Assembly: GCA_947567075.1 (NCBI GenBank)
Contig: CANOLZ010000008.1
Span: 1-41,665, forward strand
Origin: an uncultured bacterium
GTDB lineage: Bacteria > Bacillota > Clostridia > Lachnospirales > Lachnospiraceae
Length of the DNA: 41,665 nucleotides
Direction of reading: 5' to 3'
The position numbers and the translations under genes were made by a program. The stretch's first letter is position 1; the number at the start of each line of letters is the position of its first letter. Shown one piece after another: positions 32,681 to 40,410 of this stretch. The notes under the pieces are model-generated. The model was not told the DNA's origin and searched no databases. It worked only from the letters and a program-made list of their open reading frames with translations.

Positions 32681-33028
32681 ATGTCTACAATGCTTAGATG
32701 GGCGCTTTTAATTGGTGCATTAGCGACTGCTTCATATATATTGCATAAAATTAAAAGGGCTAAAGTAAAAATGGAAGACGCAATTTTTTGGGTTACTTTT
32801 GCTTTCGTATTATCAATTTTAGGGTTTATTCCTCAAATATCTTATTATATGTCGAATTATTTTGGTATCCAATCACCTGCAAATTTTGTTTATTTAATGA
32901 TTTTATTCTTGCTTATAGAAAAAATGTTTACAATGTCAATTAAAATTTCACAGCTGGAAGATAAAATAGAAGTGTTAACAGCCGAAGTGGCCTTAAGAAC
33001 TCATGAAAAAACAAAAGAGACTAAATGA
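32681..33028 (+). CDS. DUF2304 small membrane protein
   Basis: A 115-residue protein with a DUF2304 layout: one N-terminal helix, a basic stretch 'HKIKRAKVKMEDAIFW', two further helices (about 38-57 and 68-85), and a C-terminal amphipathic or coiled segment 'KISQLEDKIEVLTAEVALRT'. DUF2304 genes regularly sit beside DPM1/GtrB-like transferases. They are thought to anchor them or to help flip the lipid-linked sugar, in the way GtrA does in phage glucosylation systems. It starts two bases after the GT2 stop and ends immediately before the next gene, with AGGAGG in the end of the GT2. The role is inferred from gene neighbourhood. Confidence 0.85.
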   Translation: MSTMLRWALLIGALATASYILHKIKRAKVKMEDAIFWVTFAFVLSILGFIPQISYYMSNYFGIQSPANFVYLMILFLLIEKMFTMSIKISQLEDKIEVLTAEVALRTHEKTKETK

Positions 33029-33049
33029 GTGGAAGGGGACAAAGACGAG

Positions 33050-33859
33050 ATGTATACAGAAAAGGATCATACCTTTGCCGTATGTGCTTATGGAGAAAGT
33101 GAATATCTGGAACATACCATTCAGTCTCTGTTACTTCAAAATAAAAAAGGCGCAGTTATCATTGTAACCTCAACGCCAAATCAGCATATTAAAAAGGTAT
33201 CTTACAAATATAATTTACCTCTTTATATTAGAAAGGGAGAGGACGATATTGCAAAAGACTGGAATTATGCCTTTTATAAAGCGACGACAAAATTAGTTAC
33301 TATTTGCCATCAAGATGATATTTATAGCGCTTATTACACAGAAGAAGTCATAAGACGAATGAATAAAGAGAGGAATGTACTTATTGTTTTTTCTGATTAT
33401 TGGGAGCGGACAAATGAAAAAAAAAGAAAAGAGAACTTTTTAATAAAAATAAAAAAAGTAATGTTATTTCCTTTGAAGTATCTTCGGGGCCGTCCAAATA
33501 TGTTAATGAGAAGATTCATATTGTCATTTGGAAATCCTATTTGTTGTCCATCTGTAACTTATGTAAAAGAAAATCTACCTAAAAGAATTTTTAGAAGTGG
33601 TTTTAAAAGCAATTTAGATTGGGATGCTTGGGAAAGGATGTCAATGTATGAAGGAAATTTTATATATATTCATAAAAAACTTATAGAACATCGAATTCAT
33701 ACAAAGTCAACAACATCTATTTTAATAGCAAATAAGGAAAGGACAAAGGAAGATCTACGTATGTTTTGTCGTTTTTGGCCTAAATCTTTAGCAAAGATCT
33801 TGAATAGATTTTACCATATAAGTGAAACATTTAATGATGTGGGGGAGATGGATGAATGA
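33050..33859 (+). CDS. Glycosyltransferase family 2 protein
   Basis: GT-A fold glycosyltransferase of a divergent kind. Numbered from 33050: 'FAVCAYGESEYLEHTIQSLL' opens the fold, 'VTSTPNQHI' takes the place of the usual D-G-S strand end, 'DIAKDWNYAF' follows, and 'CHQDDIY' at 86-92 is the metal-binding motif. The middle is basic, with 'NPICCPSVTYVKE' and 'LDWDAWERMS' as the acceptor-side motif. A GTG at 33029 is in frame right after the previous stop, but GGAAGGGG lies 11 bases before the ATG at 33050, so I choose 33050. The end overlaps the WbsX gene by four bases. It probably adds one sugar of the repeat. The donor is not predictable. Confidence 0.8.
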   Translation: MYTEKDHTFAVCAYGESEYLEHTIQSLLLQNKKGAVIIVTSTPNQHIKKVSYKYNLPLYIRKGEDDIAKDWNYAFYKATTKLVTICHQDDIYSAYYTEEVIRRMNKERNVLIVFSDYWERTNEKKRKENFLIKIKKVMLFPLKYLRGRPNMLMRRFILSFGNPICCPSVTYVKENLPKRIFRSGFKSNLDWDAWERMSMYEGNFIYIHKKLIEHRIHTKSTTSILIANKERTKEDLRMFCRFWPKSLAKILNRFYHISETFNDVGEMDE

Positions 33860-34989
33860 AAATTATTTCCTTTTATTTACCTCAATTTCATAGGATTCCT
33901 GAAAATGATAAGTTCTGGGGAGAGGGATTTACTGAGTGGACAAATGTAAAGAAGGCTGTTCCGTTATTTGATGGACATGAACAGCCAGTAACTCCATTAA
34001 ACAATTATTATTATAATCTATTGGATCCGAAAGTACTGGCGTGGCAGGCTCAATTGGCAAACAAATATGGTATTTTTGGATTTTGTATATATCATTATTG
34101 GATTGAAGGAAAAAAACTATTGGAAAAGCCTTTAGAGTTATTATTAAAAAATAAAAATATTTCAATAAGATATTGTATATCTTGGGCAAATCATAGCTGG
34201 ACAGATTCATGGGGAGGGGATAATTCAACATTAATTGCTCAAACATATGGAGGGGAAAAGGACTGGGAGGAGCATTTCCAATATTTGCTTCCGTTTTTTC
34301 TGGATTCTCGTTATATAAAAGTGGATGGTAAGCCATTATTATTAATTTTTAATCCTGAGGATATTAAAGATTTAAACAGTATGTTAGATTACTGGCAAAG
34401 AGATGCTAAGAAAGCTGGACTTCCAGGAATTTCCATGGCTTATCAAAATTATTATTTTGGAATGAAAAAATATAGAGATGATACTCGGTTTGATTATGGT
34501 GTAGAGCATCAGCCTGCATATGCATTCGCAGATCACAGAAGTAGGTTAATAATGTGGATACGTCAGTATGGATATAAGTTTTTGTCTAAAGTGCAAAAAC
34601 AAACAGGAATAAAAATAAACATGGATATAACTAAGTTAGAGAAAATGGATTATAGTCAGGTGTGGGAACGGATACTGGAAAGAGAGCCTGTAGATGAAAA
34701 AAGAATACCAGGGGCATTTAGTGGCTGGGATAATACACCAAGAAAGGGAAAACATGGGTTAGTCTTAACAGATTCTTCCCCTCAGTTGTTTGAAAAATTT
34801 TTAACAGAACAAATAAGAAGGACAAAAGAGATTTATAAAAAAGACATGTTGTTTTTAGCTGCTTGGAATGAATGGGCAGAAGGATCTATGCTGGAACCTA
34901 CAAAAAAGGACAAATATGGGTATTTGGAAGCTGTAAAAAATGCTTTAAATAAAAATGGAGAATTTCCAGATTATCCATTGAATATATAA
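33856..34989 (+). CDS. WbsX family (GH99-like) protein
   Basis: Protein of the WbsX family, which is annotated as glycosyltransferase but shares the GH99 endo-alpha-mannosidase fold. The hallmark segments are all present: 'FYLPQFHRIPENDKFWGEGF' (6-25), 'ISWANHSWTDSW' (108-119), 'KPLLLIFNP' (159-167) and 'WNEWAEGSMLEP' (337-348). Glu339 and Glu342 are three residues apart. As I recall, the two catalytic carboxylates of Bacteroides GH99 lie in a similar N-E-W-x-E-G motif. There is no signal peptide, so it should act in the cytoplasm. The gene overlaps the preceding GT2 by four bases. It could be a transferase, a transglycosylase or a quality-control hydrolase. The family is certain, the reaction is not. 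Confidence 0.87.
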   Translation: MKIISFYLPQFHRIPENDKFWGEGFTEWTNVKKAVPLFDGHEQPVTPLNNYYYNLLDPKVLAWQAQLANKYGIFGFCIYHYWIEGKKLLEKPLELLLKNKNISIRYCISWANHSWTDSWGGDNSTLIAQTYGGEKDWEEHFQYLLPFFLDSRYIKVDGKPLLLIFNPEDIKDLNSMLDYWQRDAKKAGLPGISMAYQNYYFGMKKYRDDTRFDYGVEHQPAYAFADHRSRLIMWIRQYGYKFLSKVQKQTGIKINMDITKLEKMDYSQVWERILEREPVDEKRIPGAFSGWDNTPRKGKHGLVLTDSSPQLFEKFLTEQIRRTKEIYKKDMLFLAAWNEWAEGSMLEPTKKDKYGYLEAVKNALNKNGEFPDYPLNI

Positions 34990-34993
34990 AAAT

Positions 34994-35012
34994 GTTTCTA
35001 TTTTTTTAGAAA
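34994..35012 (+). promoter_or_regulatory. Hairpin with T-rich loop after the WbsX gene
   Basis: TTTCTA (34995-35000), six T's, then TAGAAA (35007-35012), extended by a G-T and a T-A pair outside. The T-run is in the loop rather than after the stem, so this is at best a weak terminator on either strand. Confidence 0.3.
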
Positions 35013-35016
35013 TATG

Positions 35017-35034
35017 TAGTAAAGTGATTTACTA
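35017..35034 (+). promoter_or_regulatory. Perfect 7-bp hairpin with GUGA tetraloop
   Basis: TAGTAAA (35017-35023), GTGA, TTTACTA (35028-35034). The loop is of the stable GNRA class. It ends about 12 bases before the Shine-Dalgarno of the next gene, so it may protect or control translation of the distal three genes, or be an operator. A GATAAT (35036-35041) follows but has no good -35. Confidence 0.4.
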
Positions 35035-35061
35035 GGATAATGTTAGGTGGGAGAATATAAT

Positions 35062-35955
35062 TTGAAACAGGTAAATGTGTTACTGTCCACATATAATGGC
35101 GAAAAATATTTGGAAGAACAAGTGGAAAGTATTGTTAACCAAACTTATGAAAATATTAAAATATTCATAAGAGATGATGGATCAACAGATCATACGATTC
35201 AACGCCTTTACGCCTTACAAAAAAAGTATAAGTTGGTTATAGTTGAAGGAAGCAATATTGGATATGGCAAGAGCTTTATGAAATTATTAGAAATTGCAAA
35301 AGAAGGCGACTTTTGGGCGTTTGCAGATCAAGATGATATTTGGTTTCCTAATAAAGTAAAATGGGCAGTAGAATGGATGGAACAGGAAGAGGATGAAATT
35401 CCATTGCTTTTTCACAGTTCATATGAACTGGTGAATGAAGATTTATCTAGAGTAATAGGAGTTTATTCCCCTCCAAAATATAAAATAAATTTTCAAAGGG
35501 CATTAACAGACAGTGTTTATCAAGGTTTCTCTATTATATTGAATAGAAAGCTAAGAGAAATGTTGTTACAATGTAATATTAATAATATAACCTCTCACGA
35601 TTGGCTTGCAGGAATTTTGGTAGAAAAGTTTGGAAAAGCGAAATTTGATGAAAGAATAGCTTGCAGCCATAGAAGAACAGAGGAAAGTATCTCTTCTATG
35701 GCATTGAAAAACAGAATTAAGTGGTTTTATAAAACAATGCAGGGAAACTCAGATATAAGAACGACAGCAAAAGAGTTTGACAGAGTATTTGGGAAAAAAA
35801 TAAATGATAGAGAATGCAAGATGGCAAGATGGTTTACCCATGATACCTATTCCATCAAAGATGTTTTAAAAAAGGCATTTTTTTATAAACGATGGAGACA
35901 ATCTCTTTCTTCTGAAATAGCAGTAAGATTACTGATGTTATTAAATAAAATTTGA
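35062..35955 (+). CDS. Glycosyltransferase family 2 protein
   Basis: GT-A fold glycosyltransferase. Numbered from 35062: 'VNVLLSTYNGEKYLEEQVES' opens it, 'IRDDGSTDHT' (36-45) and 'FADQDDIWFPNKV' (87-99) form the nucleotide and metal sites, and 'SHDWLAGILVEKFG' provides the usual acceptor-side acid. It resembles the GT2 enzymes that add rhamnose or other 6-deoxysugars in streptococcal and clostridial capsules. The frame extends to a GTG at 35047, but that codon lies within the Shine-Dalgarno region. The TTG at 35062 has GGGAG eight bases upstream and starts at the conserved first strand, so I choose it. A hairpin-containing gap separates it from WbsX, and the next gene begins 12 bases after its end. 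Confidence 0.83.
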   Translation: MKQVNVLLSTYNGEKYLEEQVESIVNQTYENIKIFIRDDGSTDHTIQRLYALQKKYKLVIVEGSNIGYGKSFMKLLEIAKEGDFWAFADQDDIWFPNKVKWAVEWMEQEEDEIPLLFHSSYELVNEDLSRVIGVYSPPKYKINFQRALTDSVYQGFSIILNRKLREMLLQCNINNITSHDWLAGILVEKFGKAKFDERIACSHRRTEESISSMALKNRIKWFYKTMQGNSDIRTTAKEFDRVFGKKINDRECKMARWFTHDTYSIKDVLKKAFFYKRWRQSLSSEIAVRLLMLLNKI

Positions 35956-35967
35956 GGTAAAAAAAGA

Positions 35968-37098
35968 ATGCGGCTGCTTTTTATGACAGTGTGGGATTTT
36001 ACAAATGCTAATGGAGATGGAATTTGTAAAAAAATACAAGCACAGTATGAAGAATTTAAAAGACAGGGATTTGACGTAGACTTTACTTATATTAAGAATG
36101 GATACACTTTTTTTATTGATTCCCAAAATAATTTTTGCTGCCTTGGAAAGAATGGTATTTTGGGAAAGGTAATGGCTCATTATTTTTTATGTAAAAGAGT
36201 AAAAAGAGATTATTATGAAGCTGTTTATATCCGCTATGGAATGGGAGATACATTTTTTTTCCATTTATTAAAAAAGTTAAAAAGTGAGTATACAAAAGTG
36301 ATACTTGAAATCCCAACTTATCCTTATGATCCAGAATGTGAAAATAATAAATTAGACAAGATTAATTTATTTTTGGATAAATTATATCGTAAAAAGCTAT
36401 ATCCTTATATTAATAGAATTGCAGCTATTACAGAGGAGAATTTTATATTTCGTATTCCAGTGTTACATATGAGTAACGGGATCAATTATGAATTAATACC
36501 ATTAAGAAATGTGAATAAGAGCAGGGACGGAATTCATTTAATTGCTGTGGCATGTATGGAGTATTGGCATGGTTACGATCGTCTTTTAAAAGGATTGGCA
36601 GAGTACTATAAAAAAGAAAGGGATATTTTTTGTTACTTACACCTAGTTGGAGAAGGAAGAGAGGTGACAAAATATAAGAAATTAGTACAAGAATGCCATC
36701 TTGAAAAGAAAGTGTTTTTTTATGGAAGGAAATACGGGGAAGAGCTGAATGATATTTATGATAAATGTGATATAGGTGTAGAATGTCTGGGGATACATAG
36801 AAAGAAATTAGAATTATCATCCTCCTTAAAATCACGAGAATATATGGGGAGAGGTATGCCTATGATTACATCAGCCAAATTAGATATATTCCCCTATATT
36901 TCGGATTATATATTAAAACTGCCTGAGGGAGAGGAAAGGATACAGATAGACTCCATAATCGAATTTTATAATCGAATTTATAATGGAAAAGATAAACATG
37001 AAGTTGCACAAAAAATTAGAGATATATCAGAAAAATATTGTGGAATATCTGCTACGGTGAAAGGGACATGTGATTTTTTTAAAGGACAACAGCATTGA
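35968..37098 (+). CDS. Glycosyltransferase family 4/1-like protein
   Basis: GT-B fold glycosyltransferase of 376 residues. The N-terminal domain ('RLLFMTVWDFTNANGDGICKK') has the glycine-containing acceptor loop, and 'VILEIPTYPYDPE' lies at its end. The C-terminal domain begins 'IHLIAVACMEYWHGYDRLLKGLAEY', continues with 'LHLVGEGREVTKYK' and 'VFFYGRKYGEELNDIYDKCDIGVE', and closes with 'LKSREYMGRGMPMI', where the E-x7-E motif is reduced to a single Glu in 'KSREY'. Such forms occur among capsule GT4-like enzymes. GAGGT precedes the ATG by about 10 bases. The next gene follows 13 bases later from its preferred start. The sugar specificity is unknown. Confidence 0.82.
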   Translation: MRLLFMTVWDFTNANGDGICKKIQAQYEEFKRQGFDVDFTYIKNGYTFFIDSQNNFCCLGKNGILGKVMAHYFLCKRVKRDYYEAVYIRYGMGDTFFFHLLKKLKSEYTKVILEIPTYPYDPECENNKLDKINLFLDKLYRKKLYPYINRIAAITEENFIFRIPVLHMSNGINYELIPLRNVNKSRDGIHLIAVACMEYWHGYDRLLKGLAEYYKKERDIFCYLHLVGEGREVTKYKKLVQECHLEKKVFFYGRKYGEELNDIYDKCDIGVECLGIHRKKLELSSSLKSREYMGRGMPMITSAKLDIFPYISDYILKLPEGEERIQIDSIIEFYNRIYNGKDKHEVAQKIRDISEKYCGISATVKGTCDFFKGQQH

Positions 37099-37111
37099 AA
37101 GGATTTATAAT

Positions 37112-38266
37112 ATGAAGGTAGTTCATGTTGGAATTGTTCATCGCAAAGATGATACTAGAATATTAAAAAAGGAGTGTGCCTCCCTTGTAAAGAGAGGTTA
37201 TAATGTAACCTATATTACTTCTGACTGCTATGGGGATTCAGGGGAGGAAAAAGAAGATGGAGTAACTATAAAATTTTATTCTTTTAATAGAAAAGCTTTT
37301 GGATGGCAGTGGAATATGCCGGAAATATGGAAAAATCAAAGAAGACTAAGGAATGAAATATTATCAGCCATATGGAAAGAAAGTCCTTCTATTGTGCATT
37401 TGCATGAATATGCGTTATTGCCTTTAATAAAGTATATAAAAAAGAAAGGAATTAAGGTCATTTATGATGCACATGAGGACACGCCTAGAGAGCAGAAAGC
37501 ATATTGCATCCAAAACCTCAATAAGTGGATAGGAACAGCTATTGAGTATTGGACAGAAATAAAAGAATGGTGGTGGGGAAGGCAGGCAGATGGAATTATA
37601 GCTGCCACTCCCCATATAAAAAAAAGATTTGAAAAGATTACGAAAGCGCTGTCCTGTGTAAGAAACTACCCTTTGTTAAGTGATATACAATGTCAAAATG
37701 GAAATATGGAGCAGAGAGAAAGTATTGTATGTTATTCAGGAGGAATGAGGGAGGACAGGGGGATATCTAAATTATGTGAATATAGTAAAGAAATAGAAGG
37801 TATGTGTTTACTAGCTGGAAATATAGGAGAGGATTATGCAAACTATTTAAAAAATAAGTTTCCAGAGGAGCTGGGGTCAAAAGTTAAATTCATGGGTTAT
37901 TTAAACCGAGGGGAAGTAAATGACTTATATGGAAAAAGTGTTGTTGGAGTATGTACCCTATTGTATAACCCTAATTATTATTATGCATTGCCTATTAAAA
38001 TGTTTGAGTATATGGCTGCAGGATTACCAGTTGTTCATTCTAATTTTCCGTTATGGAATAGCATTGTACAAAAGTCTGAATGTGGGATAGCCGTTAATCC
38101 AGAAAATGGGGAGGAGATTGTTCATGCAATTAATAAATTATTAAAAGATAGGAAGTTGGCAAAGAAGATGGGAGATAATGGAAGGAAAAAGGTGGTGGAA
38201 AAATACAACTGGAATTTAGAAGAAAAGGAATTGTATAAAATATATGATATATTGGCAAAGTCTTGA
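37112..38266 (+). CDS. Glycosyltransferase family 4 protein
   Basis: GT-B fold glycosyltransferase of 384 residues from the preferred start. The N-terminal domain begins 'KVVHVGIVHRKDDTRILKKE', a segment typical of GT4 enzymes that begin with H-x-R-x-D-x-R-I. It continues with 'IVHLHEYALLPLIKY' and 'VIYDAHED'. The C-terminal domain has 'CYSGGMREDRGISKLCEYS', 'FMGYLNRGEVNDLYGKSVVGVCTL' and 'LPIKMFEYMAAGLPVVHSNF'. The frame reaches back to 37070 inside the previous gene, but AAAGGA sits eight bases before the ATG at 37112, where homologues would begin. It is the last gene of the AT-rich operon. A new promoter starts 20 bases after its stop. Confidence 0.86.
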   Translation: MKVVHVGIVHRKDDTRILKKECASLVKRGYNVTYITSDCYGDSGEEKEDGVTIKFYSFNRKAFGWQWNMPEIWKNQRRLRNEILSAIWKESPSIVHLHEYALLPLIKYIKKKGIKVIYDAHEDTPREQKAYCIQNLNKWIGTAIEYWTEIKEWWWGRQADGIIAATPHIKKRFEKITKALSCVRNYPLLSDIQCQNGNMEQRESIVCYSGGMREDRGISKLCEYSKEIEGMCLLAGNIGEDYANYLKNKFPEELGSKVKFMGYLNRGEVNDLYGKSVVGVCTLLYNPNYYYALPIKMFEYMAAGLPVVHSNFPLWNSIVQKSECGIAVNPENGEEIVHAINKLLKDRKLAKKMGDNGRKKVVEKYNWNLEEKELYKIYDILAKS

Positions 38267-38276
38267 TTGATAAATA

Positions 38277-38317
38277 ATAGAATGAATTGACAAAATAGAG
38301 TCTTTCGTTTATTCTAT
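38277..38317 (+). promoter_or_regulatory. Dyad overlapping the nucleotide-sugar operon promoter
   Basis: ATAGAATGAA (38277-38286) pairs with TTTATTCTAT (38308-38317) over ten positions with one G-T wobble. The left arm abuts the -35 box and the right arm contains the -10 box. It could be a repressor operator or a weak transcript-end hairpin for the upstream operon. No T-run follows. Confidence 0.35.
38287..38315 (+). promoter_or_regulatory. Promoter of the nucleotide-sugar operon
   Basis: A perfect TTGACA (38287-38292), a 17-base spacer and TATTCT (38310-38315). The start would be near 38322, about 31 bases before the oxidoreductase gene. It is the only perfect -35 box I noticed in the window. 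Confidence 0.65.
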
Positions 38318-38352
38318 ATAAGATCTGATAGAAAGGAAGGAAACTTTTAAAT

Positions 38353-39426
38353 ATGAAATATGCATTAATAGGCTGTGGCAGAATTTCACCTAATCATATT
38401 GCAGCAGCACAAAAAAATAAGTTGGATTTTGTGGCTATTTGTGACATTGTTGAAGGAAATATGGATGAGAAGATTGCAAAATTTGAACTTCCTAAAGGAA
38501 TTCATAAATATACAGATTATAAAAAAATGCTGGATAAAGAAAAGCCTGAACTTGTTGCCATTGCTACAGAGAGTGGAAAACATGCGGGAATTGCAATGGA
38601 TTGTATTGATGCTGGCTGTAATTTAATTATTGAAAAACCCATTGCCCTGTCCCTTCATGACGCAGATCAAATAATCAAACATGCAGATGAAAAGGGTGTA
38701 AAAGTTTGTGCGTGCCACCAAAACCGATTTAATAAGTCTATTCAAAAAATTAGAGAGGCCATAGAAAGAAAGCGTTTTGGAAAGCTTTTTTATGGGACAG
38801 CCCATGTCCGTTGGAACAGAAATTGGGATTATTATTCTCGGGCAAAATGGAGAGGCACTTGGGAACAAGATGGAGGAGCTTTAATGAATCAATGTATTCA
38901 TAATATAGATTTACTTCGCTGGATGATGGGAGATGAGATTGAAGAGGTCATAGGAATGACGGACAAACTGAATCATGAATATATAGAAGCTGAGGATATG
39001 GGAATTGCATTAATCAAGTTTGCCAATGGAAGTTATGGTATAGTGGAGGGAACAACAGACATTTTCCCACATAATTTGGAAGAGACATTGTATATATTTG
39101 GGGCAAAAGGAACAGTAAAAGCTGGAGGACATTCTGTAAATATAATTGAAGAATGGAATTTTGCAGATTATTTAGATGATCCAGATACAGTAAAAAAGGA
39201 ATTTCATGAAAATCCTCCCAATGTTTATGGATTTGGCCACACTCCTCTCTATACAGATGTTATTGATTCAGTGAGAAATAACAGAAAGCCCTATGTAGAC
39301 GGAGAGGCTGGACGTAGAGCCCTAGAATTAGTTTTAGGAATTTATCAATCAGCGGCAGAGGGGAAAAAGATAAGTTTTCCTCTAAAAGATTGTTCTACAT
39401 TGAATTTTAAAAACAGATTTCGTTAA
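38353..39426 (+). CDS. Gfo/Idh/MocA family oxidoreductase, sugar-nucleotide type
   Basis: NAD(P)-dependent oxidoreductase of 357 residues. The Rossmann motif is 'LIGCGRISPNH' at 5-15, 'CDIVEGNMDE' ends the second strand, and 'EKPIAL' at 94-99 holds the catalytic lysine. 'GGALMNQCIHNIDLLRWMMG' at 174-193 carries the conserved His183 and Asp186. The closest functional model I know is the WlbA/WbpB group, which oxidises C3 of UDP-N-acetyl-glucosaminuronate, but inositol- or keto-sugar reductases look alike. AAAGGAAGG precedes the ATG. It heads a three-gene unit with two SDR enzymes, with its own promoter, so it likely acts on a nucleotide sugar in the same route. The reaction is inferred. Confidence 0.84.
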   Translation: MKYALIGCGRISPNHIAAAQKNKLDFVAICDIVEGNMDEKIAKFELPKGIHKYTDYKKMLDKEKPELVAIATESGKHAGIAMDCIDAGCNLIIEKPIALSLHDADQIIKHADEKGVKVCACHQNRFNKSIQKIREAIERKRFGKLFYGTAHVRWNRNWDYYSRAKWRGTWEQDGGALMNQCIHNIDLLRWMMGDEIEEVIGMTDKLNHEYIEAEDMGIALIKFANGSYGIVEGTTDIFPHNLEETLYIFGAKGTVKAGGHSVNIIEEWNFADYLDDPDTVKKEFHENPPNVYGFGHTPLYTDVIDSVRNNRKPYVDGEAGRRALELVLGIYQSAAEGKKISFPLKDCSTLNFKNRFR

Positions 39427-39459
39427 TATTATAAATGTACAACAAAGGAGGCTTTTACA

Positions 39460-40410
39460 ATGAAAGTATTAATTACAGGTGGAGCTGGTCATATAGGCTC
39501 ACATATTGCGGAAAAATTACTGGAAAGAGGAGATCAGGTAGTTGTAATAGATAATTACCAAACAGGAAGAAGAGATAATTTGACTCCACAAGATAATTTA
39601 CAGGTAATTGAAGGGAGCATAGGAGATTCTCAGCTTGTAGATAAGACGTTTAAAGAATTTAAACCAGAAATAGTGGTTCATGCTGCTGCTTCTTATAAAG
39701 ATCCAGATAACTGGCACGAAGATGCAATGACAAATGTTGTTGGTACAGTTAATATTGTCAAAGCGTCAGCAGAAGCTGGTATAAAAAGGTTAATTTACTT
39801 TCAGACAGCTCTTTGCTATGGTTTAAAACCAATTGAACAACCAATTACATTGAAACATCCTTATTTTGCAGGCCTTTGTGAAGGAGGCAGCAGTTATGCT
39901 ATAAGCAAAACAGGGGGAGAACTATATATAGAATTGTCAGGACTGGATTTTATTTCTTTTCGTTTAGCAAATTCTTATGGGCCTAGAAACTTAAGTGGTC
40001 CTTTACCTACCTTTTACAGCAGACTGACAACAGGCAAGGAATGTTTTGTAAACGATACAAGAAGGGACTTCATTTTTGTAGAAGACTTAGTTGCATGTGT
40101 GATGAAGGCAGTAGATGGAAGGGGATCAAAAGGATATTACCATATTTCAAGCGGTTCAGATTATGCTATTAAAGAGTTGTTTGATGCTACATTAAAGGCA
40201 TTAGATATTACGCTGGAAAAAGATGTAGAGGTACGTCAGAGAGGAGAAGATGACGTTTATACAATTTTACTTGACCCTTCAAAAACGAATAAGGATTTTG
40301 ATTGGTCTGTTTCTACGCCTTTAGAAGAAGGAATAAAGAAAACAATTGAGTGGTATAAAAGATACGGAATTAGTCAAACCTACACACATTTAAAAGGAGT
40401 AGATAAGTAA
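39460..40410 (+). CDS. NAD-dependent epimerase/dehydratase, nucleotide-sugar SDR 1
   Basis: Extended SDR of 316 residues. 'TGGAGHIGSHIAEKL' at 6-20 binds NAD(P), with 'VIDNYQTGRRDNL' after it. 'FQTALCYG' carries the active-site Thr116 in place of Ser, and 'SSYAISKTGGE' gives Tyr146 and Lys150. 'RLANSYGPRN' and 'RRDFIFVEDL' are the substrate-side motifs. The Shine-Dalgarno AAAGGAGG is perfect, eight bases from the ATG, which suggests high expression. The gene overlaps the next by one base (TAATG). Together with the second SDR it resembles the paired epimerase/dehydratases of Bordetella O-antigen loci (WbmF/WbmG type), a loose likeness only. The product sugar is unknown. Confidence 0.86.
   Translation: MKVLITGGAGHIGSHIAEKLLERGDQVVVIDNYQTGRRDNLTPQDNLQVIEGSIGDSQLVDKTFKEFKPEIVVHAAASYKDPDNWHEDAMTNVVGTVNIVKASAEAGIKRLIYFQTALCYGLKPIEQPITLKHPYFAGLCEGGSSYAISKTGGELYIELSGLDFISFRLANSYGPRNLSGPLPTFYSRLTTGKECFVNDTRRDFIFVEDLVACVMKAVDGRGSKGYYHISSGSDYAIKELFDATLKALDITLEKDVEVRQRGEDDVYTILLDPSKTNKDFDWSVSTPLEEGIKKTIEWYKRYGISQTYTHLKGVDK

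Noticed and set aside
33929..34336. 135-codon reverse-strand ORF inside the WbsX gene
   Set aside because: It is antisense to the most conserved part of WbsX. Its composition is that of a shadow frame.
36482..36835. 117-codon reverse-strand ORF inside the GT4 gene
   Set aside because: Shadow of a confident forward gene with no motif or promoter of its own.
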